From Subdoligranulum sp. (GTDB lineage: Bacteria; Bacillota; Clostridia; Oscillospirales; Ruminococcaceae): 64,000 bases of DNA. Below, piece by piece: positions 45,032 through 54,862 of the stretch. Both the position numbers and the translations under genes were made by a program. The notes under the pieces were generated by a model. The model did not search any database. It was given only the letters and a program-made list of their open reading frames with translations, and was not told the DNA's origin. The first letter of the stretch is position 1. Each line of letters begins with the position of its first letter. The stretch covers positions 1 through 64,000 of the forward strand of contig JAAVHN010000018.1 of the NCBI GenBank assembly GCA_014799685.1. Reading direction: 5' to 3'.

Positions 45032-47380
45032 TCACCCCGCGCCGCTCTCCGCCTCGCGCAGATGCACGGCGATCACCGTCACGTCGTCCGGCGCCTCGCG
45101 CTGGCGCTCGCGTGCGGCGTGCGCCACGCCGGCGGCCAGCTTTTTGGGCGCATCGCCCGCGTGCGCCGCCAGCTGCGCGCGCAGCCATGGCGCGCCGGGC
45201 GCGAGCGCGCCGTCGCTGACAAGCACCGCGGTGTCGCCGGGCGCAAGGTACACCGCCTCGCTGCGGCCGGACACCTTGCCCAGAATGCCGATGGGCAGCG
45301 TATCGCTGCTGTAAACGGCGGCGCTGCCGCCGCGCAGCACAAACGAAGCCGCCGCGCCCGCCTTGTACAAGGCGGCGTCGCCCGTATACAGGTCGATGCA
45401 CAGCACGTCGAGCGTCACGGCGTTCTCGTCGTCGCTTTTCAGCGCGAGGGCGATGTTCACCAGCCGCGCGGCGCTGGCGCTGTCCACCCCGGCGCGCAGC
45501 AGCTCCCGCGAGAGCGAGGCCGCCAGCACGCCGCCCACGGCCGCCAGCTTGCCCGTTCCCATGCCGTCGCACAGCACCGCGTAAAATTTGCCGTCGTCTG
45601 CCGTAAACGTGCGCACGGCGTCGGCGCTCACCTCGCCGCGCGCGGGCAGCGCGCAGACGGCGCAGTCCACGGCATAGCGCGGCGCCTCGCGGAACGTAAG
45701 CCGCGTGGCCGCGCCCGCGTGCACGCACTGCACGGGTGCAAACGAGCGGTGCAGCAGCGCGGCGGCCTCTTCGGTGACGGCCCGCTGCTCCTCCGCGGAA
45801 AGCTGCACACGCGGCAGGCTGACGACAGCCGTCATCCGTCCGGAGGCGTCCAGCGCGGCGCTCGCCTCCAACGGTTCAAGCCCCAGCCCCACAAACAGCT
45901 GTTCCAAACGGCGCGCCTTGCGCGGGTCGGGCAGGTCGGTCGTGTACACCTGCCCGGCCAGCCCCGTCAGCGCCGCGGCCATCGCGCTGTACTGCTCGCA
46001 CAGCGCAGAACGCGCGGCGTCGCCCCGCACGCGCGCGGCGCGCCTGGCCGCCTGCGCAGCGGCAGCAAGGCTGATGGCGTTCGCAAGCCGCAGCGGTGTC
46101 TCGCAGCGCCCGCGCAGAACGGGCGGCAGCGCGTCGGCCGAAATGCCCCCGCCGCCCGCCAGCAGCGGCGCCATCTGATTGAATGCGTCATAGGTTTCCT
46201 GCGCATGGTCCACCCAGCACTCCAGACGTTTCCCGCAGCCGCTGCAGCAGCGTTCCGCCACCGCGTCGCACAGGTCGGACAGCGTCTCGTGCCGGGGCGG
46301 CAGGCGGTCGCAGACGGCGCGCATCGTATTCCCCACCGTGCACAGCGCGCCGGAAACGGCTTCGATGCGGTCGGATAAGGTCGTCAGTGCCGTGCGAGCG
46401 CCGGCCGGAGCGGCGGGACGCGCGAGGGGGACGATGCGCAGCACGCGCGCGGGCAGCGCGCAGTAAGCCGCCCCCGCAAGACACAGCTCCACACCCATCC
46501 GCACCCCGGCTGCGGCGTCCGGCGCGCAGAAAATGCCGACAAGCCCCGCGCCGCAAAACGCTGCCGCCGTCACCGGGCGGGGCCGGCCCGCAAAGAACCC
46601 CGCCACAAGGCCGCCCGCGGCAATACCCAGCCCCGCAAACAAACCGGCGGGCTGTGCCGCGCACAGCGCGAGCATGGATACCACGCCCAGCACGGCGGCT
46701 GCATCCTGCCGCCCGCGCCCCGCCGCGGCCAGCACGACGAGTGCCGCCGCCACATGTGCCGGCGACAGCCGGAATATGGTATAGGGTGTGAGGCAGCAGA
46801 GCAGCGCAAGATACGCAAAGCACAGCGCGGCGCGGTCCTCGGCGTCCCACGGTATGGCATCCGCCGCCGCGCGGCCGTGCCGGGCCGAGAGGAAAAAGCC
46901 CGCCAGCAGATAGGAAATGCCTAAAATCAGCATCGCCTCGCCCGCCGCCGCGCACACGCCGGGCAGCCCCTGCGCGCCCGCTACAGCCAGGCCGGAGGCG
47001 ATGAAGCAAAACACGATGCTTCCCGCCGCCGCGGGCGCCATTGCCGCCGTGCGCTGGCGGTGTGCAAATGCCAGCCCGCGCAGCAGCCCCACCGTGGCCG
47101 CCGCCGCAAGATACGGCGCGGCCGCGTCGAGCGGCATCCCCCACAGGGCCCCCACGGCCGCGCCCGCCGCCGTATACAGCGCGTAGGGCGTGGGGATGGA
47201 CATGGCAAAGCACAGCCCCAGCGGGCGCATCCCGCCGAGCAGCGGCGCGGCTGCGCCCATGCAGCCCAGCACGGCCGCAGCCGCGCGCAGGGCCGCAGGC
47301 GTCAGCCATGGCGGATGCCCGGCACGCAGGGCGCGCACCGCCTTTCGCACCGCCGGTCTCTCATGCAATTGGACGGACAT
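45032..47380 (-). CDS. spoIIE: stage II sporulation protein E-like serine phosphatase
   Basis: N-terminal multi-TM region, then GEVSADAVRTFTADDGKFYAVLCDGMGTGKLA...LSREL PP2C domain. Confidence 0.88.
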   Translation of the reverse strand: MSVQLHERPAVRKAVRALRAGHPPWLTPAALRAAAAVLGCMGAAAPLLGGMRPLGLCFAMSIPTPYALYTAAGAAVGALWGMPLDAAAPYLAAAATVGLLRGLAFAHRQRTAAMAPAAAGSIVFCFIASGLAVAGAQGLPGVCAAAGEAMLILGISYLLAGFFLSARHGRAAADAIPWDAEDRAALCFAYLALLCCLTPYTIFRLSPAHVAAALVVLAAAGRGRQDAAAVLGVVSMLALCAAQPAGLFAGLGIAAGGLVAGFFAGRPRPVTAAAFCGAGLVGIFCAPDAAAGVRMGVELCLAGAAYCALPARVLRIVPLARPAAPAGARTALTTLSDRIEAVSGALCTVGNTMRAVCDRLPPRHETLSDLCDAVAERCCSGCGKRLECWVDHAQETYDAFNQMAPLLAGGGGISADALPPVLRGRCETPLRLANAISLAAAAQAARRAARVRGDAARSALCEQYSAMAAALTGLAGQVYTTDLPDPRKARRLEQLFVGLGLEPLEASAALDASGRMTAVVSLPRVQLSAEEQRAVTEEAAALLHRSFAPVQCVHAGAATRLTFREAPRYAVDCAVCALPARGEVSADAVRTFTADDGKFYAVLCDGMGTGKLAAVGGVLAASLSRELLRAGVDSASAARLVNIALALKSDDENAVTLDVLCIDLYTGDAALYKAGAAASFVLRGGSAAVYSSDTLPIGILGKVSGRSEAVYLAPGDTAVLVSDGALAPGAPWLRAQLAAHAGDAPKKLAAGVAHAARERQREAPDDVTVIAVHLREAESGAG

Positions 47381-47533
47381 CGTGTCACCCTTTCTGTTTC
47401 GTTTTCCGAATGCGTCCCCCGCATGTTTCCGAACGCTTCCGTCAGTTTTATTTTATGAAAAAATGCGTCTTTCGGTTCTAAACCGATCGCGCAGCCGCAT
47501 ACAATGAGGGTAAATGCGGTAATTTCCATTATA

Positions 47534-47580
47534 AAAGCCCCCGGCGGAAGATTTTGTCTCTTCGTGCCGGAGGCTTTTTA
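47534..47580. terminator. terminator
   Basis: AAAAGCCCCCGGC...GCCGGAGGCTTTTT. Confidence 0.75.
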
Positions 47581-47695
47581 AATTCATCATTCACAATTCA
47601 TAATTTTATTCGAAATGCCGCCGGGGCGCTGCTTTACAGCGGATGCGGGGAGCCCACAGCCTGCAGACGCCTTGCACGGACCTTTCCCTTCCCTT

Positions 47696-49033
47696 TTATG
47701 CGCGGGGCGCGCCCACAAACTGTTCGATCTTCTCCTCCATCGCGCGCACCTGCGCTTTGTCGATGTGCGCCTTGTCGATATAGCCGTAAATGCGCGACGC
47801 TGTGGCGGCAAAGCCCGGGGCGATGTGCGAAAGGCGCCCCGGGTCAAATTTCACGGCATACATCATATGCACGCCGATGAGCGCGCAGAACTTCAGCAGG
47901 TTGAAGTGCGGACGGAACGGCGGGCTGAACGGCGCATCGCGCGGCGGCTCCTTCCACACCTGTTCCAGCAGGTCGGCCATGCGCAGATAGGCGGGCTGTG
48001 CGCCATTGTCGAAATACCCCTCAATCACCTCGGGCGCGATGGGGAACGGCTGCGCATCCCATGTCTGCCACGCGTCGGCGGCGGAAGCGAACGCATCGTA
48101 GTCCGTCAGATAATCGGCGTCCTTATAGATCACAGGGTCGTATTCGTGCTCGATGGGCGCGGGGCGCAGGATGCGGCAGCGCTTACCCGCGCAGTACACC
48201 TCGGCGATGGCGGTGCTCATCCATACATAAATATCGTCCGCCGCCACGATCCACTGCTTCACGCTGTCGGCGAAGATCACATGAAAATTCGGCCGCTTTT
48301 GCGCCAGGGCATCCAGCGCGGGGCTGTTCCATTCGCTGGGATGCCGCCGGTAGACGAGCTGCGCCTCCGGGTGTGCGCCGAGGTACCGGTCGAACCAATC
48401 GAGCGTCTCGGCCATGCTGACGCGGTTCGTGCGGGCGAACGCCGTAAAGTCCTCGCCCGCCATCTCGGAGAGCTCGCGCACCTCCGCCTCGGACATGCTC
48501 GCATAGCCGAAGCTGGAGATATACAGCATCAGGCGCTTGTCGGGGTCCAGCCCGTGCGCGCGGCACAGCGCCGCCTTGTCTTTAAAATAGCCCGCAAATT
48601 CCGGGCGCAGAAAATCCATCATCACCGCGCCCGTCACGGGGCAGTTCTGTTCGGGCACGCCGTGCGCAATCAGCCGCCGGCGCGTCTTTTCGCCCCAGCA
48701 CGTCTGCACGCATTTCTTGGCGTTGCCGCCAAAGTTGAACCACGGCGCCTCCTCCTGCGTATCGCTGAGGATCTGCTCCCAATGCAGGTTTACCACGCGG
48801 TCGCACCGGCCCACGTTGTTGTACACATGGCTGTTGATGGCCTCGTCGTCGTACATGCAGCTGGACACCAGCACGCGGGGCTTTTTCCAGGTGAAATATT
48901 TCAGTTTTTTGCGATCGAGCAATTGGCGGATCTCCGCCGTATAGCCGCGCCGCCGGAGCTCCGCCTTCAAAAGCAGCAGGCTCTCGTACTCCCGCGTGAC
49001 ATGCTCATAAAGAATCAAAAAATCCAGCGGCAT
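47696..49033 (-). CDS. surface-carbohydrate glycosyl/glycerophosphotransferase-like protein
   Basis: CYDRVVNLHWEQ-like region (CDRVVNLHWEQILSD), AHPEAQLVYRRHPSEW, DDIYVWMSTAIAEVYCAGKRC. Confidence 0.65.
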   Translation of the reverse strand: MPLDFLILYEHVTREYESLLLLKAELRRRGYTAEIRQLLDRKKLKYFTWKKPRVLVSSCMYDDEAINSHVYNNVGRCDRVVNLHWEQILSDTQEEAPWFNFGGNAKKCVQTCWGEKTRRRLIAHGVPEQNCPVTGAVMMDFLRPEFAGYFKDKAALCRAHGLDPDKRLMLYISSFGYASMSEAEVRELSEMAGEDFTAFARTNRVSMAETLDWFDRYLGAHPEAQLVYRRHPSEWNSPALDALAQKRPNFHVIFADSVKQWIVAADDIYVWMSTAIAEVYCAGKRCRILRPAPIEHEYDPVIYKDADYLTDYDAFASAADAWQTWDAQPFPIAPEVIEGYFDNGAQPAYLRMADLLEQVWKEPPRDAPFSPPFRPHFNLLKFCALIGVHMMYAVKFDPGRLSHIAPGFAATASRIYGYIDKAHIDKAQVRAMEEKIEQFVGAPRA

Positions 49034-49127
49034 GGGACACCACCTTGTTCATAGCTCATAATTTTTGTTCCGGTTCCCGGCTGCGGGGACAAGGGACGCT
49101 CGCGGGGCGCAGGGCCGGGGAAATCCC

Positions 49128-50090
49128 TCACGCGGCCGCTTCCTCCCGCCGGTACACATCCCCGAACAGCTGCCGCGTCCACTGGGGCAGGCCGTACACC
49201 TCGTCTAAATGAAAACCGTCGTAAAACTGCGTGTCGTCGTCGGTGACGCAGCTGCCGCCCCATTCGTAATCCAACAGCGCAAAGCCGTACTCCTCCGCCC
49301 ATGCGCGCAGCTGCGGCAGCACGGCATTCTCCATCTGCGCCTCAATACCGAAGGGAACGCATACCGTTTCGCGCACGATGCCGGCCATCGGCGGCAGCAC
49401 GATCGTAAGCTGAACGCCGCGCGCGCGGCACTGCCCGGCCAGCTGGGGGATGCGTTCGAACTGCTGTTCGTTCAGCGCCCAGCTTTCGCAGCGCGGCGTG
49501 ATCAGAGCAGAGTAATCATACAGGATCCGGTGCACCGGGATGGGTGCGCCGTCCGCGTCGAAATAGTCCTCCGGGCCCCACTCGCCGGATTCGATTGTAT
49601 CCGGCGTATTTGCCAGCCAATTCTGAAGGCCCGTGAGCGCGTTTACATTGTATTCCAGGTTCAGGCAGTAGGCGATCGGGTTTTGCAGCGTTTCCTCCAG
49701 TGCGCCGAAACGGTCGGTGTCATAGCCGGCGTTCAGCATATAAAACGACACTTCTACGATCATCTGATCCACCGGGTTGCCGGAATCGAGGATATACTGT
49801 GCCAGATCCAGCGTTTCGCGCATCGACGCGCCGCCGAACGCAAGGTTTTGCCATTCCTCGCCGCAGACCCCGGCGATGAGCGCCCCGTCAAAATGGGCAA
49901 AGCGGCTGTCGCCCAGGATCAAATTGCGGCCGGGCTCTTTTTGATACGCGCGCACGCGCGCCACCGGCTGGGACGAGCTTGCCCCGGCCTTGAAGCCGAA
50001 ATAATTGTTCGGCTCAAACGCCGCAAAAAAGACAAACCACACATACACCGGGATCAGCACGACCGCAAGGCGCTTTAACAGATGCTTCAT
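49128..50090 (-). CDS. membrane-anchored SGNH/DltD-AlgX-like hydrolase
   Basis: N-terminal TM; ILGDSRFAHFDG, FYDGFHLDEVYG (D-x-x-H). Confidence 0.65.
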   Translation of the reverse strand: MKHLLKRLAVVLIPVYVWFVFFAAFEPNNYFGFKAGASSSQPVARVRAYQKEPGRNLILGDSRFAHFDGALIAGVCGEEWQNLAFGGASMRETLDLAQYILDSGNPVDQMIVEVSFYMLNAGYDTDRFGALEETLQNPIAYCLNLEYNVNALTGLQNWLANTPDTIESGEWGPEDYFDADGAPIPVHRILYDYSALITPRCESWALNEQQFERIPQLAGQCRARGVQLTIVLPPMAGIVRETVCVPFGIEAQMENAVLPQLRAWAEEYGFALLDYEWGGSCVTDDDTQFYDGFHLDEVYGLPQWTRQLFGDVYRREEAAA

Positions 50091-50186
50091 GTCGATCACC
50101 AACCCCTTTTGTCATCAAAAACCGGCATCTGTGCCGCGTCAAAAAACGGCGGCCATGCCTCACCAAAATCCAGTATCCATCCCTCA

Positions 50187-51686
50187 TCAAAAACCGGCAT
50201 ACATGCCAAAACCGCTGGCGCCAAAACCGCCGCTTTGCAAAATAAAGCCCACCAAAATAAACGCGACGAGCAGCCAGTATAAAAGCATCCGGTGCTTTTC
50301 CGCCGCCAGCGCAAGCTCCGCGGGCTGATTCTTATACGCAAAGCAGCGCCGGCAGTCCAGCCAGAACGCGAAAATAAGTGCGGCGCACAAAAACGCAAGA
50401 TACAGCGCGATCATCAGGCCGTGCGCGTAAAAATCCGCATAGAGCGCGGCGTACACCTCGCCCGCAAAACGCACGGGCGAAAGCGCGCGCACGCAGCCGC
50501 AGAGGAAGCGCACCGCGTCCGCTGCGCCGAGCGGCGCCGGGTTCGGCCCCATGCCGATGCGGAAAAACACCATGCCGATGCACCAGAGCACAAACACGAC
50601 GCACCGCTTGCCCCACGCGCGCAGCGCAGGAATGCGCTTTTTCGGCTTGCCGAAGCGGCGGTGCAAAAGCTCCTCGCCCACACGGTATACCGCCTGCAAA
50701 AGCCCCCACACGATGAACGGCAGCGTGCTGCCGTGCCAGAAGCCGGAGACGAAAAACACCACAAAAATGCACAGCAGCGGCGGCAGGCGGCGCAGTTTGC
50801 CGTGCGTAGGGCCCTCTAAATCCGCCCAGACAAGCGGCGTAAACAGGTAATCCTGCAGCCAGCTCGAAAAACTGATGTGCCAGCGGCTCCACAGCTCGGA
50901 AAAATTGGTGGAAAAGAGCGGCGTTTTGAAGTTCTCGGGCAGCTCCAGCCCCAAAAGCAAGCCGCTGGCGCGGGCGAGCTCGGAGTAGCCGGAAAAATTG
51001 AAGTAAAGCTGCAGCGTATAGCCCACGGCGCCCAGCAGCAGCGTCAGCCCGCCGTATGCGGCATAGTGCGCGAAGATATTGTCCACCAAAACGCCCAGCA
51101 CATCGCTGACGGCGACCGTCTTGAACAGCCCCAGCGCGAACAGCCGCAGCGCGCGCGTGCAGCGCGCCGCATCAAAGCGGTGCTCGGCGCCGAACTGCGG
51201 CAAAAGCCTGCCCGCCCGGCAAATGGGGCCCTGCGTCACCGTGGCAAACAGCGAGAGAAACAGCGCACAGCGCACAAAGCTGTGCTCCACGGGGCAGTCT
51301 CCGCGCGCGGCGTCCACCAGATACGAGATGGCCGCAAACGTATAAAAGCTGATGCCCAGCGGCAGTGCGACGGCAGGCAGGCGCAGCCCCCACGGCAGCA
51401 GCCGCGCCAGAAGATTCACATATTTGAAGAATGCCAGAACAGCAAGGCTGCCGATGACGCCGAGGCGCAGAAAGGCCTTTTTGTGCGCGCCCTCCAGCCC
51501 CCTGCCGCAGCCATAGGTGAACGCGCACAGCGCCAGCAGCAGCGGCAGCATCGCGGGCATGGCGGCGGCGTAAAACAGCCAGCTGACAGCCAGCAAAAAC
51601 GGCGGCTGCAGCCGGCGCGGCAGATGCAGATACAAAAGCGCCGTCAGCGCCAAAAAGCCAAAATAGGCAAAGCTCTGCAAGCTCAA
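50187..51686 (-). CDS. MBOAT-family O-acyltransferase (DltB/AlgI-like); probable TTG start
   Basis: LYFNFSGYSELARASGLLLGLELPENFKTPLFSTNFSELWSRWHISFSSWLQDYLF...FFVSGFWHGST. Confidence 0.92.
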   Translation of the reverse strand: MSLQSFAYFGFLALTALLYLHLPRRLQPPFLLAVSWLFYAAAMPAMLPLLLALCAFTYGCGRGLEGAHKKAFLRLGVIGSLAVLAFFKYVNLLARLLPWGLRLPAVALPLGISFYTFAAISYLVDAARGDCPVEHSFVRCALFLSLFATVTQGPICRAGRLLPQFGAEHRFDAARCTRALRLFALGLFKTVAVSDVLGVLVDNIFAHYAAYGGLTLLLGAVGYTLQLYFNFSGYSELARASGLLLGLELPENFKTPLFSTNFSELWSRWHISFSSWLQDYLFTPLVWADLEGPTHGKLRRLPPLLCIFVVFFVSGFWHGSTLPFIVWGLLQAVYRVGEELLHRRFGKPKKRIPALRAWGKRCVVFVLWCIGMVFFRIGMGPNPAPLGAADAVRFLCGCVRALSPVRFAGEVYAALYADFYAHGLMIALYLAFLCAALIFAFWLDCRRCFAYKNQPAELALAAEKHRMLLYWLLVAFILVGFILQSGGFGASGFGMYAGF

Positions 51687-51834
51687 GCGGTTCCCTCTCC
51701 TTCTTTCCCTCCGGCATTCTTTCCGGCATGGCAAATAGGGCTCTCACAGACGGGCAGCCCCCATTGGCCCACGCCCAAACAGCCGCAAATCACCGCCCTG
51801 CACGGCACAAGGCGGCGCGGCACAAAAGAACAGT

Positions 51835-51920
51835 GCGGCACAAGACAACAGCGCTGCACAAAAAACAACGCGGCACAAGAAAACAGCGCTACACAAAAAA
51901 ACAACGCGGCACAAGACAAC
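51835..51920. repeat. 35/36-bp imperfect tandem repeats
   Basis: gcggcacaaga(c/a)aacagcgct starts at 51835, 51870, 51906. Confidence 0.7.
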
Positions 51921-51992
51921 AAGCGCCCCGTTCCCCCACAAATGCCGGGGACGGCGGGACGCTGCAAGCTCCGCTCGGGGCGCTGTGGATGC

Positions 51993-52235
51993 TCAGCCCT
52001 GCATCCGCTCAATCAGATCGACCAGATCGCCCACGTTTTGCAGGCCGCGGATGTCGGAAAGCTGGAAGTGCAGAGAGAACTCGGCCTCGCAGGCGCTGAG
52101 CAGATTAATCTGCTCCAGGCTGTCCCAGCCCTCGATATCGTCGGCGCAGGTCTCGCGCGTCAGCACCAGCGCGGGGTCGTCGAAGTTATCGCGGAAAATC
52201 TCCTGCATCGCGTCCAGAATCTGCTGCTTGTCCAT
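51993..52235 (-). CDS. acyl carrier protein
   Basis: MDKQQILDAMQEIFRDNF...DDIEGWDSLEQINLLSACEAEF (DSL phosphopantetheine site). Confidence 0.92.
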   Translation of the reverse strand: MDKQQILDAMQEIFRDNFDDPALVLTRETCADDIEGWDSLEQINLLSACEAEFSLHFQLSDIRGLQNVGDLVDLIERMQG

Positions 52236-52309
52236 TGTATATGCTCCTTTGCTGCACGCGGGGAAAGGCTTTTGCCCTGCCCGCGGGCGTTGTTTATATT
52301 TATTTGTTT

Positions 52310-52338
52310 ACTATAACACAAAATTCCCGCACGGGCAA
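52310..52338 (-). promoter_or_regulatory. putative promoter of the ACP-MBOAT-SGNH cluster
   Basis: TTGCCC-N17-TATAGT on the minus strand. Confidence 0.5.
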
Positions 52339-52528
52339 GCGTTTCGGGCAAAATGGGGCGTCGTCAGAAATAAAACCCGCACCATGCGCCCTTCGCACCA
52401 ATCAAAAACGGCCCGCCCCCGGCGGGGCAGGCCGTTCTCTTACAAAAAACGCCCGGCACAGATACGCTGAACAAACTGTGCCGGTGTTTCCCAAAAGGCA
52501 CAGAAAATTGCCAAAAGGGCGCGGGAAA

Positions 52529-52951
52529 TCAGTGCCGGCGGGAATAGCCGCCGCCGCGCCGCGCCTCTGTTACGCGGCGCAGATCGGAGATCTTCTCCTC
52601 GCTGCGGGATTTAAACTGGCTCATCATATCCTCGAACGACATCTCGCCCTGCGGCTGGGACGGCGTGCGCGGCTGCCAGGTGCGGCCGGTATCGGCGCGC
52701 GCTGGGCGCGGGGGACGCGGTTCGGTGCGTTTGATGGAAAGCGCGATCTTGCCCTCCGGTGAAATGCTCATCACCTTTACTTTCACGACCTGCCCCTCGT
52801 TCAGCACATCCGAAAGCTCCTGAATGTACTGATTGGACACCTCGGAAATGTGCACCATTCCCGTTTGGCCGCCGGGCAGCGCCACAAACGCGCCAAATTT
52901 TTTCACGCCTGTGATCTTGCCTTCTACGATGCTTCCTACCTCTACTGCCAT
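52529..52951 (-). CDS. S1 RNA-binding domain protein (YabR-like)
   Basis: MAVEVGSIVEGKITGVKKFGAFVALPGGQTGMVHISEVS. Confidence 0.92.
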   Translation of the reverse strand: MAVEVGSIVEGKITGVKKFGAFVALPGGQTGMVHISEVSNQYIQELSDVLNEGQVVKVKVMSISPEGKIALSIKRTEPRPPRPARADTGRTWQPRTPSQPQGEMSFEDMMSQFKSRSEEKISDLRRVTEARRGGGYSRRH

Positions 52952-53027
52952 GGACTGCGATGACCCCTTCGTTATGTATTCTGTATGGTAATTGCAAAGC
53001 CGCAATGCCTGCCGTAAGATGACTTTG

Positions 53028-53333
53028 TCAGCCGCCCGACATATCCACGTAGATATGCTCGCCGGGCAGCACATAGCCCAGTTTTTCGCGCGCGATGCGC
53101 TCCATATACGCCGCCTCGTCGCCCGAATCCAGCACGCGGCGCAGCTCCTCGTTCGCCGCCTGCTGCGCCCCGGCCTGCTGCGAAAGATTTTCCAGCTGCT
53201 GGCGCTTGGAGACGATATCGATCTGCGCAAACACCAAGGAGATGCACAAATAACCGAAAACGCAAATAAGCCCTATGCGCAGCGCAAGGGCGGAAAAACC
53301 GCTTTTCTGTTGTTTGCGTGCCTTATGTGCCAT
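53028..53333 (-). CDS. divIC: septum formation initiator (DivIC/FtsB family)
   Basis: One TM plus coiled coil; IARKLGYVLPGE-like IAREKLGYVLPGEHIYVD. Confidence 0.88.
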   Translation of the reverse strand: MAHKARKQQKSGFSALALRIGLICVFGYLCISLVFAQIDIVSKRQQLENLSQQAGAQQAANEELRRVLDSGDEAAYMERIAREKLGYVLPGEHIYVDMSGG

Positions 53334-53470
53334 ACCGGATCTTCTCCCACCGCGGATTCTTCAAAAAAGGCAAAATGGCGCGTATTTTTTGGGAAACTCC
53401 GATTCGATCAACCGCCCGGTCTTGCCGCCGGAATGCACCCCTGCGGATCGATTCAGAAATTTCCATGCTC

Positions 53471-53956
53471 CTATTTTGAATTATACAACACTTTCCCACC
53501 GTTTTGCAACCTTTTCTTTTTGGCGGTGCGAATTCTTTTTGCTTTGCGCTCCCTGCGGGCGGCGCGCGCGTGCACAAAATGCGCCGAAATGGCACAAAAA
53601 GCCGGCCGCAGTACGGCGCGCCAAACCATGACGAACGGCCACGCAAGGCACCAGCGCACAAACGCCTCCACGCCCGAAAGCAGCGGCGCCAGTGCGGCGC
53701 GGCTGGCCAAAAAGCACAAAGCGCCTCCTGCCAGCGTATACCAGCGCGGCTGTCCGGCATAAAAGCGGCTCATGGCCGCGCTGCGGTAGGCAAGCGCGCC
53801 CAGCGCCAGCACCGCCGCGTCACACACAAAACAGGCCGTTTTTCCCGAGCCCAGCAGCAGCCGGGCGGCGCTGTACGCCGCACACAGCAAAAAGCCAAGG
53901 CCCGCGGCATAAAACAGATCCCGCAGCGCAAGCTCCACCGGGACGCCGCCAACCAT
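53471..53956 (-). CDS. yabQ: spore cortex biosynthesis protein YabQ
   Basis: Multi-TM protein between yabP and divIC; synteny. Confidence 0.75.
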   Translation of the reverse strand: MVGGVPVELALRDLFYAAGLGFLLCAAYSAARLLLGSGKTACFVCDAAVLALGALAYRSAAMSRFYAGQPRWYTLAGGALCFLASRAALAPLLSGVEAFVRWCLAWPFVMVWRAVLRPAFCAISAHFVHARAARRERKAKRIRTAKKKRLQNGGKVLYNSK

Positions 53957-54256
53957 TCACCGCACCAGCCTTTTCAAAAAAGAGCTTTGCTTTTCGCGGC
54001 GCACCGTATATTGGATATATTCGATCGTGCCGCCGATCTTCACCTCGCCCGTCTGCACGGAAAGCTCGCTCACCGTCAGCCCTTCGCCGCCGATGGCAAG
54101 CGTGCCGCCGGAGGTCTCCAGCGTGACGGTGAACGCATCATAGGATACGATCGCCTGAATGCCCGTCACGGTCAGGCGCTTGCGCTCCTCCAGCACAAGG
54201 GTATGCGGCAGCTGCCGCGCGCCGTCTGCTGCCGGCATCGCCGATTGCGTTTTCAT
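53957..54256 (-). CDS. yabP: sporulation protein YabP
   Basis: LPHTLVLEERKRLTVTGIQAIVSYDAFTVTLETSGGTLAIGGEGLTVSELS. Confidence 0.92.
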   Translation of the reverse strand: MKTQSAMPAADGARQLPHTLVLEERKRLTVTGIQAIVSYDAFTVTLETSGGTLAIGGEGLTVSELSVQTGEVKIGGTIEYIQYTVRREKQSSFLKRLVR

Positions 54257-54443
54257 TTGCCCTGCACCTCTCTTTGCTGTTCCCATTGTATGCAAAGAGA
54301 AGCCGGTTCAGAATTCAAAGCGCGGACAGCGCACCCCGCCGCCATCCGCCGGATTCCGTTCATCGCGGCGAAAAGCCGATCCCGCACCCCAAAGGCTGTG
54401 CGCACAGGTGCAAACACCGCCGAAAGGGGCACTTTTTCGCTTC

Positions 54444-54698
54444 TTACTCCGACAGCACCACGTACATTTCACGCGCGAGGTCCTTGCCGGTGGGGGCCTC
54501 TGTGGAAACCACCTTCACCCGCACCGGGCGCTGTCCGAAGGCCACCTCGATGATGTCGCCCTCCTTCACCGCATAGCTGGCCTTCACGGGCTTCCCGTTC
54601 ACGGTAATGCGCCCCGCGTCCGCCACCTCGTTCGCCACCGTCCGCCGCTTGATCAAACGGCTCACCTTCAAATATTTATCGATCCTCATCGCAATCAT
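54444..54698 (-). CDS. rqcP: S4-domain RNA-binding protein (RqcP/Hsp15-like)
   Basis: MRIDKYLKVSRLIKRRTVANEVADAGRITVNGKPVKASYAVKEGDIIEV. Confidence 0.92.
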   Translation of the reverse strand: MIAMRIDKYLKVSRLIKRRTVANEVADAGRITVNGKPVKASYAVKEGDIIEVAFGQRPVRVKVVSTEAPTGKDLAREMYVVLSE

Positions 54699-54862
54699 TT
54701 CCTTTCCCGGATCCCAAAATCGTTCTGCGGGGATGCCGCCCCGCAGCTTATTGTTTCATCCGATCCACTTTGACTTTCCCGATCTGTCCGGTCGCGGAGC
54801 GAATGAATATTGAGCGCTCCCCGTCCCGAAGCAATTTGCAAATCTATCCGGCAAACCGGAAT

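Noticed and set aside
52529-54698. rqcP-yabP-yabQ-divIC-S1 cluster as unusual
   Set aside because: Standard conserved sporulation/division gene order in Clostridia and Bacilli
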